Virus record (IMG/VR): IMGVR_UViG_3300024506_000008
Coordinates: 1 to 52,196 of that record
Length of the DNA stretch: 52,196 bases
DNA from: a virus
Reading direction: 5' to 3' (one strand)
Shown: positions 40,660-46,911 of the stretch, piece after piece
Layout: the number at the start of each line of letters is the position of its first letter
Numbering within the stretch: the stretch's first letter is position 1
The notes under the pieces: model-generated
What the model was told of the DNA's origin: nothing
Database searches by the model: none
Seen by the model: only the letters and a program-made list of their open reading frames with translations
Translations under genes and position numbers: made by a program

Positions 40660-40700
40660 CCCCCCTAGGGGTTTCCCCCTAGTGGGCGGGACTTGCTATA

Positions 40701-40994
40701 TCACCAGCCGCTATAGTATCTATAGTTGTTTACTGTAGCGAGTGAGATGTTGAGTTTCACCGCGATGTTGTAAAGGTGAACGGAACAATTCTTGCGTTCA
40801 GTAAGGCGCGGCAGCTTCTGAGCATAGAAGGCGACTTTCCACCTTTCGCTGCGCGTCAGCCAGCCGTTGATGCGCGGAGTGACAACTTGCACCTCCTGAT
40901 CAAACATAGCTTGAGCCTCCTCGGGCGTCTTGTTTACATAAAGTTCCGAACCCTTCAGGCGTTCGTTCAGAAAGTCGATAGATTGGATATTCAT
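40701..40994 (-). CDS. Small DNA-binding-type hypothetical protein
   Basis: A 97-residue basic protein (MNIQSIDFLNERLKGSELYV...). The C-terminus (CSVHLYNIAVKLNISLATVNN) resembles a helix-turn-helix. It lies between the DUF932 and GP88-family genes. No terminator directly follows; repeat E is 42 nt downstream. Not recognised. Confidence 0.5.
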   Translation of the reverse strand: MNIQSIDFLNERLKGSELYVNKTPEEAQAMFDQEVQVVTPRINGWLTRSERWKVAFYAQKLPRLTERKNCSVHLYNIAVKLNISLATVNNYRYYSGW

Positions 40995-41061
40995 CGCAAT
41001 TTTTTTCTAAGCAAAATAAACAATAGCAGAACAATAAGCAAAATTTGATATAGCAAAGGGG

Positions 41062-41089
41062 AAAAAAGGGGGCGCTGTCACCGCCCCCG
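41062..41089 (-). terminator. Rho-independent terminator
   Basis: On the minus strand CGGGGGCG...CGCCCCC with 7-nt loop followed by T6. It lies directly after the DUF932 gene. Confidence 0.85.
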
Positions 41090-41094
41090 ATAGC

Positions 41095-41868
41095 TTAGAC
41101 CGTCGCCACCTCCACCTCGGGCTTGATGTCAACCGTGAGGTTCAGACCCGCGAACGGATCGAAGATGGAGTGCAGGGCTTGGCTGCGCTTGGGGAGCGCA
41201 AGCAAGTTCCCCTTGTACACCTCGGTGAAGGCGTTGTGCAGGGACCAGAGGTTGCGCGGGGCAAACTCTTCGTGCGCGGGCTTCTCCCATTGATCGAGAA
41301 CATCCGCGATCATCGTCTTGCCGATTGCACCGGCCCGATAGCTACGCAGGATCAGATTGCCAGCCTCCTCATCGGAAAGCTCGCGCCCCTGATAGGTCGA
41401 GACGCGGGTTTCGTGCTTCGTCCACATATCGGACAAGGCACCAATCGCACGCCCGACAATCTGGGGCAAGTCGCGCAGCACGTTCGACGTATGGCGACGG
41501 GTGAACACAACCTCGTTGTGGAAAACGAGATTGCTGCAAACGAAAGGAGCGTTGCCCGCGCAGATGCCAGCGGGGAAGCTCTTGTCGTGCGAGTTACGCA
41601 AGCCGACGACGGTGCCAGCGGTGCCAGCCTTGCCGAGGTCAATCTCGAAAAGGCCGAAGTAACGCTGACCGAAGCGGGAAACCGTGTGCAGTTCCTGCTT
41701 GATGGTCAAATCCGCCGCGCGCATATTGTCGCGGAAGATCGAAACGAGATCAGAGTGCGGGATGGGCTGATAGGTCGCCGTCTTCTCGGGCGACTTGATG
41801 GCGGCGAGTTCAGCGACGCTGACCTCGGAATTGTCTGAGCCGCAGATGCGGAGGTTGATGGAGTTCAT
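41095..41868 (-). CDS. DUF932-family protein
   Basis: A 257-residue protein typical of DUF932: YQPIPHSDLVSIFRDNM (about 34-50), FEIDLGKAGTAG, GLRNSHDKSFP (about 88-98), SNLVFHNE and a long C-terminal helical region. The family is widely found on plasmids and in phages; some members are called YfjQ/YafZ. Molecular role is not established. Gene start at ATG 41868, with A-run/TTTGCAC upstream whose spacing fits the array promoter but whose -10 box does not match. A terminator follows. Confidence 0.75.
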   Translation of the reverse strand: MNSINLRICGSDNSEVSVAELAAIKSPEKTATYQPIPHSDLVSIFRDNMRAADLTIKQELHTVSRFGQRYFGLFEIDLGKAGTAGTVVGLRNSHDKSFPAGICAGNAPFVCSNLVFHNEVVFTRRHTSNVLRDLPQIVGRAIGALSDMWTKHETRVSTYQGRELSDEEAGNLILRSYRAGAIGKTMIADVLDQWEKPAHEEFAPRNLWSLHNAFTEVYKGNLLALPKRSQALHSIFDPFAGLNLTVDIKPEVEVATV

Positions 41869-42005
41869 ACGCTAGGAGGTTGGGCGCTCGGGACCGCGCG
41901 TGCAAACCTTTTTTTGCTTTTTTTTGAGGGGGGGGAGGGGGGCGAAAAAGCGCGGAAGAATGCCCGAACGGCGCGCGCTGGCGAGACTTTTCTTCTGATG
42001 GGCGA

Positions 42006-42065
42006 TTTTTTACAATTTTTTTACAGCCGGGCCTGGCCTGGGCAAAAAATACGTAGTTCTACCCA
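42006..42065 (+). repeat. Array repeat F plus TACGTAG palindrome
   Basis: T-run/ACA, degenerate CCGGGCCTGGCCTGG at 42028-42042 and TACGTAGTTCTACCCA at 42050-42065, followed by TTGACA. It shares the TTGGCACGAAAAATGTCC leader with copy A. Confidence 0.7.
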
Positions 42066-42116
42066 TTGACACGCTTTTTGGGAGGGCTTGGCACGAAAAA
42101 TGTCCGCAGAAAAGTG

Positions 42117-42145
42117 TTGCAGAGCGCAGAGCAAACTCCATTCTC
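42117..42145 (+). promoter_or_regulatory. Array promoter 7 (TTG-N19-CATTCTC)
   Basis: TTG 42117-42119, 19 nt, CATTCTC 42139-42145. Here the next ATG is 100 nt away, so the message would have a leader of about 94 nt with AGGAGG and a mini-frame. Confidence 0.5.
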
Positions 42146-42245
42146 TCCCTTGCTGACGGGGAGAAACCGAAGCCGTGAAGACTCCCTAATCACCCGCCAC
42201 ATAGGAGGCAGGCAGCGCGGCTCCAATTCTAACCCATACAAAAAG

Positions 42246-42452
42246 ATGATTGCTGACACTCCTGACAAGATCTTCGCTTACCGCCTGCTCGCCCTCAAGG
42301 GCGCGCTCAAGCTCGAAACCCTCGGGCTCCGTCACTCCTCGGGCAAGAGCGTTGCCCCGCAAATCCGCTACCTCATCGGGTCGCGCACCAAGAACAAGAA
42401 AACCCTGCTCGACCAATACGTCACCTTCCTGCAAAACCACAACATCCTGTAA
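42246..42452 (+). CDS. Small hypothetical protein
   Basis: About 68 residues from ATG 42246 (MIADTPDKIFAYRLLALKGA), a basic helical protein (RHSSGKSVAPQIRYLIGS, then KNKKTLLDQYVTFLQ). The reading frame is open upstream, but promoter 7 lies inside that extension, so ATG 42246 is preferred. It ends 1 nt before the next ATG. Not recognised. Confidence 0.5.
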   Translation: MIADTPDKIFAYRLLALKGALKLETLGLRHSSGKSVAPQIRYLIGSRTKNKKTLLDQYVTFLQNHNIL

Positions 42453-42453
42453 T

Positions 42454-42741
42454 ATGAAAGTCATCATCGACCGCGAGGACATCGTCAACCACTTCGCCGC
42501 CAAGCTGGGCGTGTGCAATAGCGAAATCGAAATCAGCTTTGACAGGGGCGCCGATCTCAACAGCGCCAAGGTGCGGATGGCGCTCACCACCCTCTGGGAT
42601 GAGGCGCAGAGGCAGGCGCGGGAGAGCCACCCCATCGCCAACAAGATCACCCTGATCAAGGCTGTGCGCGATATCTGTCCAGAGGCGACGCTCGCCCAAG
42701 GCAAGGAGTACGTGGAAAGCGTGCTTCTGGGGCAAATCTGA
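42454..42741 (+). CDS. Small helical hypothetical protein
   Basis: A 95-residue protein from ATG 42454 (MKVIIDREDIVNHFAAKLGV). Alpha/beta start, then a long helix (VRMALTTLWDEAQRQARE) and a possible helix pair with TLAQGKEYVESVLLG. It shares an mRNA with the previous gene. A terminator is 7 nt after the stop. No family recognised. Confidence 0.55.
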   Translation: MKVIIDREDIVNHFAAKLGVCNSEIEISFDRGADLNSAKVRMALTTLWDEAQRQARESHPIANKITLIKAVRDICPEATLAQGKEYVESVLLGQI

Positions 42742-42748
42742 GAGAGTC

Positions 42749-42777
42749 AAGCGCGGACTTCGGTTCGCGCTTTTTTT
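42749..42777 (+). terminator. Rho-independent terminator
   Basis: AAGCGCG/CGCGCTT stem with 10-nt loop and a T-run (42771-42777) that continues into repeat G. Confidence 0.85.
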
Positions 42778-42807
42778 ACATTTTTTTTACAACCGGGCCA
42801 GGCCGGG
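42771..42807 (+). repeat. Array repeat G
   Basis: Two T-run/ACA units and CCGGGCCAGGCCGGG at 42793-42807 (centre A, slightly degenerate). It shares its T-run with the terminator and has no TACGTAG palindrome. Confidence 0.7.
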
Positions 42808-42839
42808 CGGCTGGGGTAAACACCCCACCCACCAGTTTT

Positions 42840-43022
42840 TTAATCTAAATTATTGTCATCCGCATAGAAGGTCATTCCCTTATCGTATCCAGCCTTGTAA
42901 TCGCTTCCAGCGTTGGGGCTGGTCAACTCGCTTCGGCGCGCATCGAATTGATAGGCGCCAATGTTGTAAGCATCGAGAAACCCGCGCAAGTAAGCGTAGG
43001 TGGGTTGGGTCATCGGCTTCAT
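42840..43022 (-). CDS. Small hypothetical protein
   Basis: About 60 residues from ATG 43022 (MKPMTQPTYAYLRGFLDAYN), with the ATGA overlap to the previous gene; a longer frame from 43052 lies inside that gene and is not needed. The sequence GAYQFDARRSELTSPNAGSDYK is rich in aromatic and Gly residues. The gene ends in DADDNNLD-type acidic tail. Not recognised. Confidence 0.5.
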   Translation of the reverse strand: MKPMTQPTYAYLRGFLDAYNIGAYQFDARRSELTSPNAGSDYKAGYDKGMTFYADDNNLD

Positions 43023-43237
43023 AGGTCGTGCTGCGCGAAGATCTCTTTCCAAACGTGCGGGGGCGTTCCGGTCATAATGAACTCCCGCTCATCGGCGGTC
43101 AAGAAGGGAAACGCCTGCTGAATCAGCAGGCCACCCTTCCACTTCTCACGGGCGTCGTAATACTGCGACGCGGTCATATTGGGGAAGTCCATCTCGTAGA
43201 CCCTCCCGTTGAACTGGCAAACGCGCTTTAGTTTCAT
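43019..43237 (-). CDS. Small hypothetical protein
   Basis: About 72 residues from ATG 43237 (MKLKRVCQFNGRVYEMDFPN). Begins with a beta hairpin, then a helical part (TASQYYDAREKWKGGLLIQQ, then FLTADEREFI) and ends HVWKEIFAQHDL. It overlaps the next gene by 4 nt. It lacks a clear -35/-10 pair upstream. Not recognised. Confidence 0.5.
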   Translation of the reverse strand: MKLKRVCQFNGRVYEMDFPNMTASQYYDAREKWKGGLLIQQAFPFLTADEREFIMTGTPPHVWKEIFAQHDL

Positions 43238-43296
43238 ACGCCAGAAGTAGATCAGAAGAGGGGTGGCTGCGCGAGAACAATCTTGCACGAAAACCA

Positions 43297-43349
43297 TTTT
43301 TTACATTTTTTTTACAACCGGGCCTGGCCCGGCTACGTAGAACTACGTA
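43297..43349 (+). repeat. Array repeat H plus perfect TACGTAG palindrome
   Basis: T-run/ACA/T-run/ACAA, CCGGGCCTGGCCCGG at 43318-43332, and perfect TACGTAGAACTACGTA at 43334-43349 (centre AA instead of TT). It is not followed by TTGAC. Confidence 0.8.
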
Positions 43350-43430
43350 TCCCACTTGTGAGCTTGCTTTTATTTATTTCGCACTTATTTGTTATTATTT
43401 GCTTTCTCTTTCGTTATTATTTAAAAGGAA

Positions 43431-43547
43431 CCCAGTCAAGTTAAGGCTTTACCCGTGCCTGTGTTTTGCGTAGGGCCACCACTGTTGATTACTAACTATT
43501 TTGTTTTGTTTGTGGGCTCAGCGGAATGCTGTTCTAACTTGACTGGG
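43431..43547. repeat. 117-bp element with 13-bp terminal inverted repeats
   Basis: CCCAGTCAAGTTA at 43431-43443 and its exact reverse complement TAACTTGACTGGG at 43535-43547. GGGCCACCACT occurs inside (43473-43483) and again just outside (43557-43567). No target duplication is evident and no frame fits. It could be a structured RNA or a MITE-like element. Confidence 0.55.
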
Positions 43548-43597
43548 AAAATTGTTGGGCCACCACTCACGCACGGTTGCCCAGTCTCGGTATGAAG

Positions 43598-44527
43598 TTA
43601 AGCCTTGACTTGCTCTAACACCTTCGCGCCTGCCACCGTGAGCTTGCGCTGACCCTCGATCTTCATAAACCCCTTCTGGAGCAGGAAGACCTCGGAATCA
43701 CGCTGAAGGGACGAGCGGCTCATTCCCGTAATAGCTGACAGCATATTCAGGGAGCAGTCGCCACGATCCTTCAACGCACGGAGAATCTGAATTTCGGTGT
43801 TGTTAAGACCAGAGGGGTTGATGCCGATCTTGCTGCAAAGGTCGTCCCACTCCTTGCAACCGAAATCCTTTTTAGCCTTGGTCTCACAGTACATCTCGAT
43901 CTGCTTCGCACGCTGGACGGAGGAGCGAGCGTTGCCACGGACAGTGGTCGCGATGCGGTCCAGAGCCTCGCCCTTGAACGAAACATCAGGAAGAATCTTT
44001 TGGATAATCTTCGCGACATCCGACACGGAATAGGTCTGGAAATCGATATGAGTCAGGCGATCCTTCAAGGGGGCAAACAGGCGATCAGGCTCGGTGGTAG
44101 CGAGCATAAACGTCTGCTTCTTGAAGTTGAACTCGTACATACCCTCGCGCCAAGTAACTTGCTTGATCTCCGTCTTCTCCGTATTGAACGCAGAAAGCAG
44201 AACAGTCATCAAGTCCTTGGGGAGAGCGTGACACTCATCCAAGAGAACAGTGATCTCGTTGCCTTGGATCACTGGAGCAAACACCTGTTCAAAGAACACT
44301 TGAGCATTCTTGATCGTGCCGCAGTTGATTTCGAGGAAAGCCTTGGGCGCGCCGTCCGCAGCCTTGAGGCCACGGGCAGTCTCCTTGGCGAACTCGGTCT
44401 TGCCCATACCCTTGGCTCCGGTGAGGAGAAGGAACGGGAACTTGCGGCTCTTTTCGTGGGCGTCGAGATAGAAGTCGAGCTTCTTCTTGACATCCGCCTG
44501 ACCAACTAGTTCAGCAAAACGGGACAT
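43598..44527 (-). CDS. RuvB-like AAA+ ATPase
   Basis: About 309 residues from ATG 44527 (MSRFAELVGQADVKKKLDFY); upstream TTG 44542 is an in-frame alternative, but a GGAG ribosome site precedes the ATG. Walker A GAKGMGKT (37-44), Walker B VLLDECH (94-100), sensor 1 ATTEPDRL (143-150), arginine R157 (KDRLTH), sensor 2 GNARS (198-202) and a C-terminal winged helix (about 225-309, with EIQILRALKDRGDCSL). This matches RuvB, the branch-migration motor at Holliday junctions. No RuvA or RuvC is visible here. It may help phage recombination or replication. Confidence 0.75.
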   Translation of the reverse strand: MSRFAELVGQADVKKKLDFYLDAHEKSRKFPFLLLTGAKGMGKTEFAKETARGLKAADGAPKAFLEINCGTIKNAQVFFEQVFAPVIQGNEITVLLDECHALPKDLMTVLLSAFNTEKTEIKQVTWREGMYEFNFKKQTFMLATTEPDRLFAPLKDRLTHIDFQTYSVSDVAKIIQKILPDVSFKGEALDRIATTVRGNARSSVQRAKQIEMYCETKAKKDFGCKEWDDLCSKIGINPSGLNNTEIQILRALKDRGDCSLNMLSAITGMSRSSLQRDSEVFLLQKGFMKIEGQRKLTVAGAKVLEQVKA

Positions 44528-44542
44528 TTGATTAGTCTCCAA

Positions 44543-44782
44543 TTAGAGCTTGGTGATCTTGAACTCCACCTTGGGGGTGGTGTCGGTGGTGTCGCTGGCC
44601 TCGTTGATCGAGCGGGTGATCGGCTGGACCGTGAGGTTCATCTTCTGGAGCCAGACGCGCGAGACAGGGATCGCGCTCTTGGTGCCGATGAACTGATCGA
44701 GGTCAGCGAGGCTGACGTTGACAAAGGAGGTGGAGCCAACAGGGCGCCCACGACCGCGTTTGATTGAGGTGGTGTTATTCAT
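44543..44782 (-). CDS. Small protein with AT-hook-like motif
   Basis: A 79-residue basic protein with KRGRGRPVGST (residues 8-18), an AT-hook-like motif that would bind the DNA minor groove. The rest is a beta/helix mix (FVNVSLADLDQFIGTKSAIP, then VSRVWLQKMNLTV). It starts at a leaderless promoter (TTG-N19-TAGAGTG) and is 15 nt before the RuvB-like gene, so the two are co-expressed. A DNA-binding partner of the ATPase is possible. Confidence 0.6.
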   Translation of the reverse strand: MNNTTSIKRGRGRPVGSTSFVNVSLADLDQFIGTKSAIPVSRVWLQKMNLTVQPITRSINEASDTTDTTPKVEFKITKL

Positions 44783-44789
44783 ACGCGAT

Positions 44790-44818
44790 CACTCTACCAC
44801 AGATTCGCCCGCCGTCAA
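44790..44818 (-). promoter_or_regulatory. Array promoter 8 (TTG-N19-TAGAGTG), leaderless
   Basis: On the minus strand GCTTGACGG, 19 nt after TTG (44818-44816), TAGAGTG (44796-44790); ATG 44782 is 7 nt after the box. Same geometry as in the plus-strand units. Confidence 0.55.
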
Positions 44819-44900
44819 GCCATCTCGCGCACTTTTTTTCAAAAAAAAACGGGGGGGTGGGCGGACAATTCTTATGCCAACTCCCCATTTTTAATTAATT

Positions 44901-45416
44901 TTAATTCGTGGGGCGGGGAGGATTGTGTGGCCTATAGTACAGATAATACCAAGCGGTAGCGAAGAGCGCCGCTACTCCAATCACAACCAAAAAGAAGAGC
45001 GGCCAGCTGCTGGAAGCGGAAGGCTTTTTCTCTTCAGTTGGCTCCAAGCGGATGACAGGGACCGAAAGGATTTCTGGCTTCGATTGGGTGGGTGGGGAAT
45101 TTTCCCCAATTTTGGCGAGGGGTGGGGAATTTTCCCCAGTGGCGGCGGGCGCCGCAACCGCACCCTTATTTGGCGCTGGCTCGCTCACCTTTCGATTTAA
45201 TAATAAATTTAAATCGGTCTCTTTGACCAAGATATATTTCTCGCCCTTGTATTCAACTTTGGGTTCAGCTGGCTTATTAGCGGGAATCGCGTTCGTCTTT
45301 GGGCTTACAAAGATCGGCGCATTTTTATTAATATTTTCTCCGTTCTTATCCTTATAGAAGGAGGAGCATCCTGCCAACAGTAAACAAAGAGCTATATTTA
45401 GGGCTTTTACATTCAT
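44901..45416 (-). CDS. Spanin-like lipoprotein (unimolecular spanin)
   Basis: A 171-residue protein with a lipoprotein signal (LLLAGCSS, cysteine 17), a Pro-rich middle with two GENSPP repeats (94-109) and one C-terminal membrane helix (about 138-161, WPLFFLVVIGVAALFATAWY). This N-terminal lipid plus C-terminal helix is the layout of unimolecular spanins, such as T1 gp11, which link outer and inner membranes during lysis. The two repeats are coded by a 16-bp palindrome. It overlaps the next gene by 4 nt. Confidence 0.65.
   Translation of the reverse strand: MNVKALNIALCLLLAGCSSFYKDKNGENINKNAPIFVSPKTNAIPANKPAEPKVEYKGEKYILVKETDLNLLLNRKVSEPAPNKGAVAAPAATGENSPPLAKIGENSPPTQSKPEILSVPVIRLEPTEEKKPSASSSWPLFFLVVIGVAALFATAWYYLYYRPHNPPRPTN
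45093..45138. repeat. Two TGGGGAATTTTCCCCA palindromes
   Basis: Palindrome copies at 45093-45108 and 45123-45138 code the GENSPP repeats of the spanin-like gene. The same palindrome, reversed, is at 39622-39637. A direct repeat of coding DNA plus a binding site is possible. Confidence 0.45.
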
Positions 45417-45838
45417 AATTGAAGTAGCCCGTTCGTTGTTAAGAACTCTATATTTGCAGCGTGAGCCTTCATTATTTCTCCTTTATTTTGCCCACTGTAC
45501 TCGACACCGTACTTGTTATTTAGGAGATAGTGATTCACGTTTTCGCCCCTGTCAGTGATTATTGTGCCTAAGATCCTCCCATATTTGTCGTCCTCTGGTT
45601 CAAAATTCTCGCTCTTGATTGAGAGCCCTTGAGCAGAAGAGAGAAACTCAGTGAGCTTGGTCTTAGCTAGCAGCCCGGCTGCTCGGTGGGCCTTATCTTT
45701 ACTCTTCAGTTCTGGTGTGTCAACTCCATATAGGCGAATATACTGATCTTTTAGCCACACATCGAAGCCAAGGTCGATATCAGCTACGATAGTGTCGCCA
45801 TCAATTACTCTGTTTAACTTGATAATGTATTCGTACAT
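45413..45838 (-). CDS. Thermonuclease (SNase-type)
   Basis: A 141-residue protein of the staphylococcal nuclease family: VIDGDTIVADI (11-21) and YIRLYGVDTPE (33-43), with R35, D40 and E43 as likely catalytic residues, and later YGRILGT. These enzymes cut DNA and RNA with Ca2+. No signal peptide is present, so it acts inside the cell, perhaps on host nucleic acids. It overlaps the spanin-like gene by 4 nt. Confidence 0.8.
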   Translation of the reverse strand: MYEYIIKLNRVIDGDTIVADIDLGFDVWLKDQYIRLYGVDTPELKSKDKAHRAAGLLAKTKLTEFLSSAQGLSIKSENFEPEDDKYGRILGTIITDRGENVNHYLLNNKYGVEYSGQNKGEIMKAHAANIEFLTTNGLLQL

Positions 45839-45849
45839 AAAGTTGTATT

Positions 45850-46098
45850 TTACCCCTGCCCGGAGTTCATTTTTTCCATTACCGATCTGATGTTTTTGTG
45901 CAGGAAATAGCTGTTCTGGAACTCCGTCAGCTTACCTAACACGTTGGTTAGGAACGTGTTGTTCAAGTCCACGAACAGGCTCGCGGTGCAGAGCACGCCT
46001 CCGACAAGGGAAAACAAAATTGATACAGGAACCCCTACTAGGATGAACAAAACTGTCGTAATGAGATACCTAATAGCTGTGAATAGGTGATAACGCAT
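45850..46098 (-). CDS. Small membrane protein
   Basis: About 82 residues from ATG 46098 (MRYHLFTAIRYLITTVLFIL); a longer frame from 46194 lacks protein-like content. Two hydrophobic helices (about 8-42) are followed by a charged helical end (NSYFLHKNIRSVMEKM). No lipobox or motif is visible. It is 11 nt before the nuclease gene. It could be a holin or accessory lysis protein near the spanin-like gene. Confidence 0.45.
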   Translation of the reverse strand: MRYHLFTAIRYLITTVLFILVGVPVSILFSLVGGVLCTASLFVDLNNTFLTNVLGKLTEFQNSYFLHKNIRSVMEKMNSGQG

Positions 46099-46194
46099 AG
46101 AAAAGGGCGAATTAAAATTCCAAATTGAATTAAAATTAATAAAAAATAGAGCCGTGATGGGTAAAATTCCCCATTTCCCATTTATAATTCCCAT

Positions 46195-46310
46195 TAACCT
46201 CTCTCTTTTCTCTATATTCTCTATACTTATCTGTATTCATTATCTATGTTACTGGTATAGTGGTTATAGGGTGTTACGTTATCATCCCACTTATGTGGGA
46301 GTGGGATGGT
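46195..46310. other. Intergenic A/T- and T/C-rich gap with terminator hairpin
   Basis: The minus-strand gene ending at 46311 is followed by a hairpin with ATCCCAC/GTGGGAT arms. The rest is T/C-rich with CTATA-type words and contains no convincing gene. Confidence 0.45.
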
Positions 46311-46601
46311 TTAGTCAAGGTTTTTCTTGAGGCTTTTTTTGCCGAGAATCTTGGTGTCTTGGGGCTTCCGTTTTGTCTTGAAAGCCTTGGGTGGTTTTAG
46401 GCCGATTTCTACTCTAGAATCGACCAATTTATCGTGTAGTTTTTTGGCCTCAATTTCATCCAAATGTGCCTGATGAAAAACCTCTTGTTCGTGCTGTTTT
46501 TTCTTGCGCCATTTTCTGTAGATTTTTGACCCCAAAACTCCAAGGAAAACGCCCGCTAAAAGCACCCCGATTGCTGCTGGAATTGGTGTATTTTCTGTCA
46601 T
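46311..46601 (-). CDS. Small membrane protein
   Basis: A 96-residue protein with an N-terminal hydrophobic helix (residues 8-26, PAAIGVLLAGVFLGVLGSKIY) and a long basic tail (RKWRKKKQHEQE... KKSLKKNLD). Upstream GGGGGAGAAG gives a possible ribosome site. Such basic tails may stay in the cytoplasm. Not recognised. Confidence 0.5.
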   Translation of the reverse strand: MTENTPIPAAIGVLLAGVFLGVLGSKIYRKWRKKKQHEQEVFHQAHLDEIEAKKLHDKLVDSRVEIGLKPPKAFKTKRKPQDTKILGKKSLKKNLD

Positions 46602-46653
46602 CTTCTCCCCCTTTTTGATTTTTAATTCGAAAAAAGCCTGTAATTTAATAGAA

Positions 46654-46691
46654 AGCGCCGAATCTGTCTCATTTGGAACAAACTCGGCGCT
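46654..46691. terminator. Hairpin AGCGCCGA/TCGGCGCT
   Basis: An 8-bp stem with 22-nt loop between two minus-strand genes. It lies about 48 nt downstream of the 46739 gene stop. No clear T-run follows on the minus strand (a T-poor CTTTCTATTAAATTAC), so it may be a weak terminator. Confidence 0.45.
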
Positions 46692-46738
46692 CTCGTCAAG
46701 ACTAATTACAGCAATTTGTTGTTAAAAACCTTACTGAA

Positions 46739-46906
46739 TTACCCTTTTTTGGGCGCTTTTCCTTCCTTGTCCTTCTGGATGAGGTCAATGAGCGTTTGGA
46801 TGCTCGCCTTCATAATGTCGTGTTCTTCGGGCGTTAAGCGACTTTGCTTGTAAACTGTAATCAGATTGCCCAAAGCTATCTCTGGTGTCATTGTTTCTTG
46901 TGCCAT
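46739..46906 (-). CDS. Small helical phage protein (55 aa)
   Basis: ATG 46906 to TAA 46739. The sequence MAQETMTPEIALGNLITVYK then QSRLTPEEHDIMKASIQTLI is amphipathic helical and ends KDKEGKAPKKG. The A/T-rich leader AATTAAAATTT has no Shine-Dalgarno. Coding quality and coupling support a real gene. Not recognised. Confidence 0.6.
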   Translation of the reverse strand: MAQETMTPEIALGNLITVYKQSRLTPEEHDIMKASIQTLIDLIQKDKEGKAPKKG

Positions 46907-46911
46907 AAATT

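Larger units (their letters stand above)
41869..42245. other. Divergent regulatory gap
   Basis: 377 bp without a gene between the DUF932 gene (minus) and the 42246 gene (plus). It holds a G/A-rich tract (41930-41960), repeat F, a TACGTAG half-palindrome, TTGACA with TTGGCACG, and promoter 7. An 80-nt stretch before ATG 42246 has AGGAGG (about 42206) and a 4-codon GTG mini-frame at 42175. Confidence 0.65.
43238..43597. other. Gene-free gap with repeat H and inverted-repeat element
   Basis: 360 bp between the 43237 gene start and the RuvB-like gene end. It holds repeat H (43297-43349), an A/T-rich stretch with TTATTATTT-type words (43370-43425), and a 117-bp element bounded by inverted repeats (43431-43547). 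No reading frame with protein-like content is seen. Confidence 0.65.

Noticed and set aside
40701-40994. Bacteroidota-type promoter upstream of the 40994 gene
   Set aside because: TATTTTG is present, but the spacing and the full TAnnTTTG pattern do not fit.
41170-41838. Antisense frame opposite the DUF932 gene
   Set aside because: DUF932 motifs on the minus strand are clear; the plus frame has none.
42066-42245. Extended N-terminus of the 42246 gene from an ATG at 42066
   Set aside because: It contains promoter 7 and the copy A/F shared leader; the preferred start is ATG 42246.
44000-44509. Antisense frame opposite the RuvB-like gene
   Set aside because: All AAA+ motifs are in the minus-strand frame.
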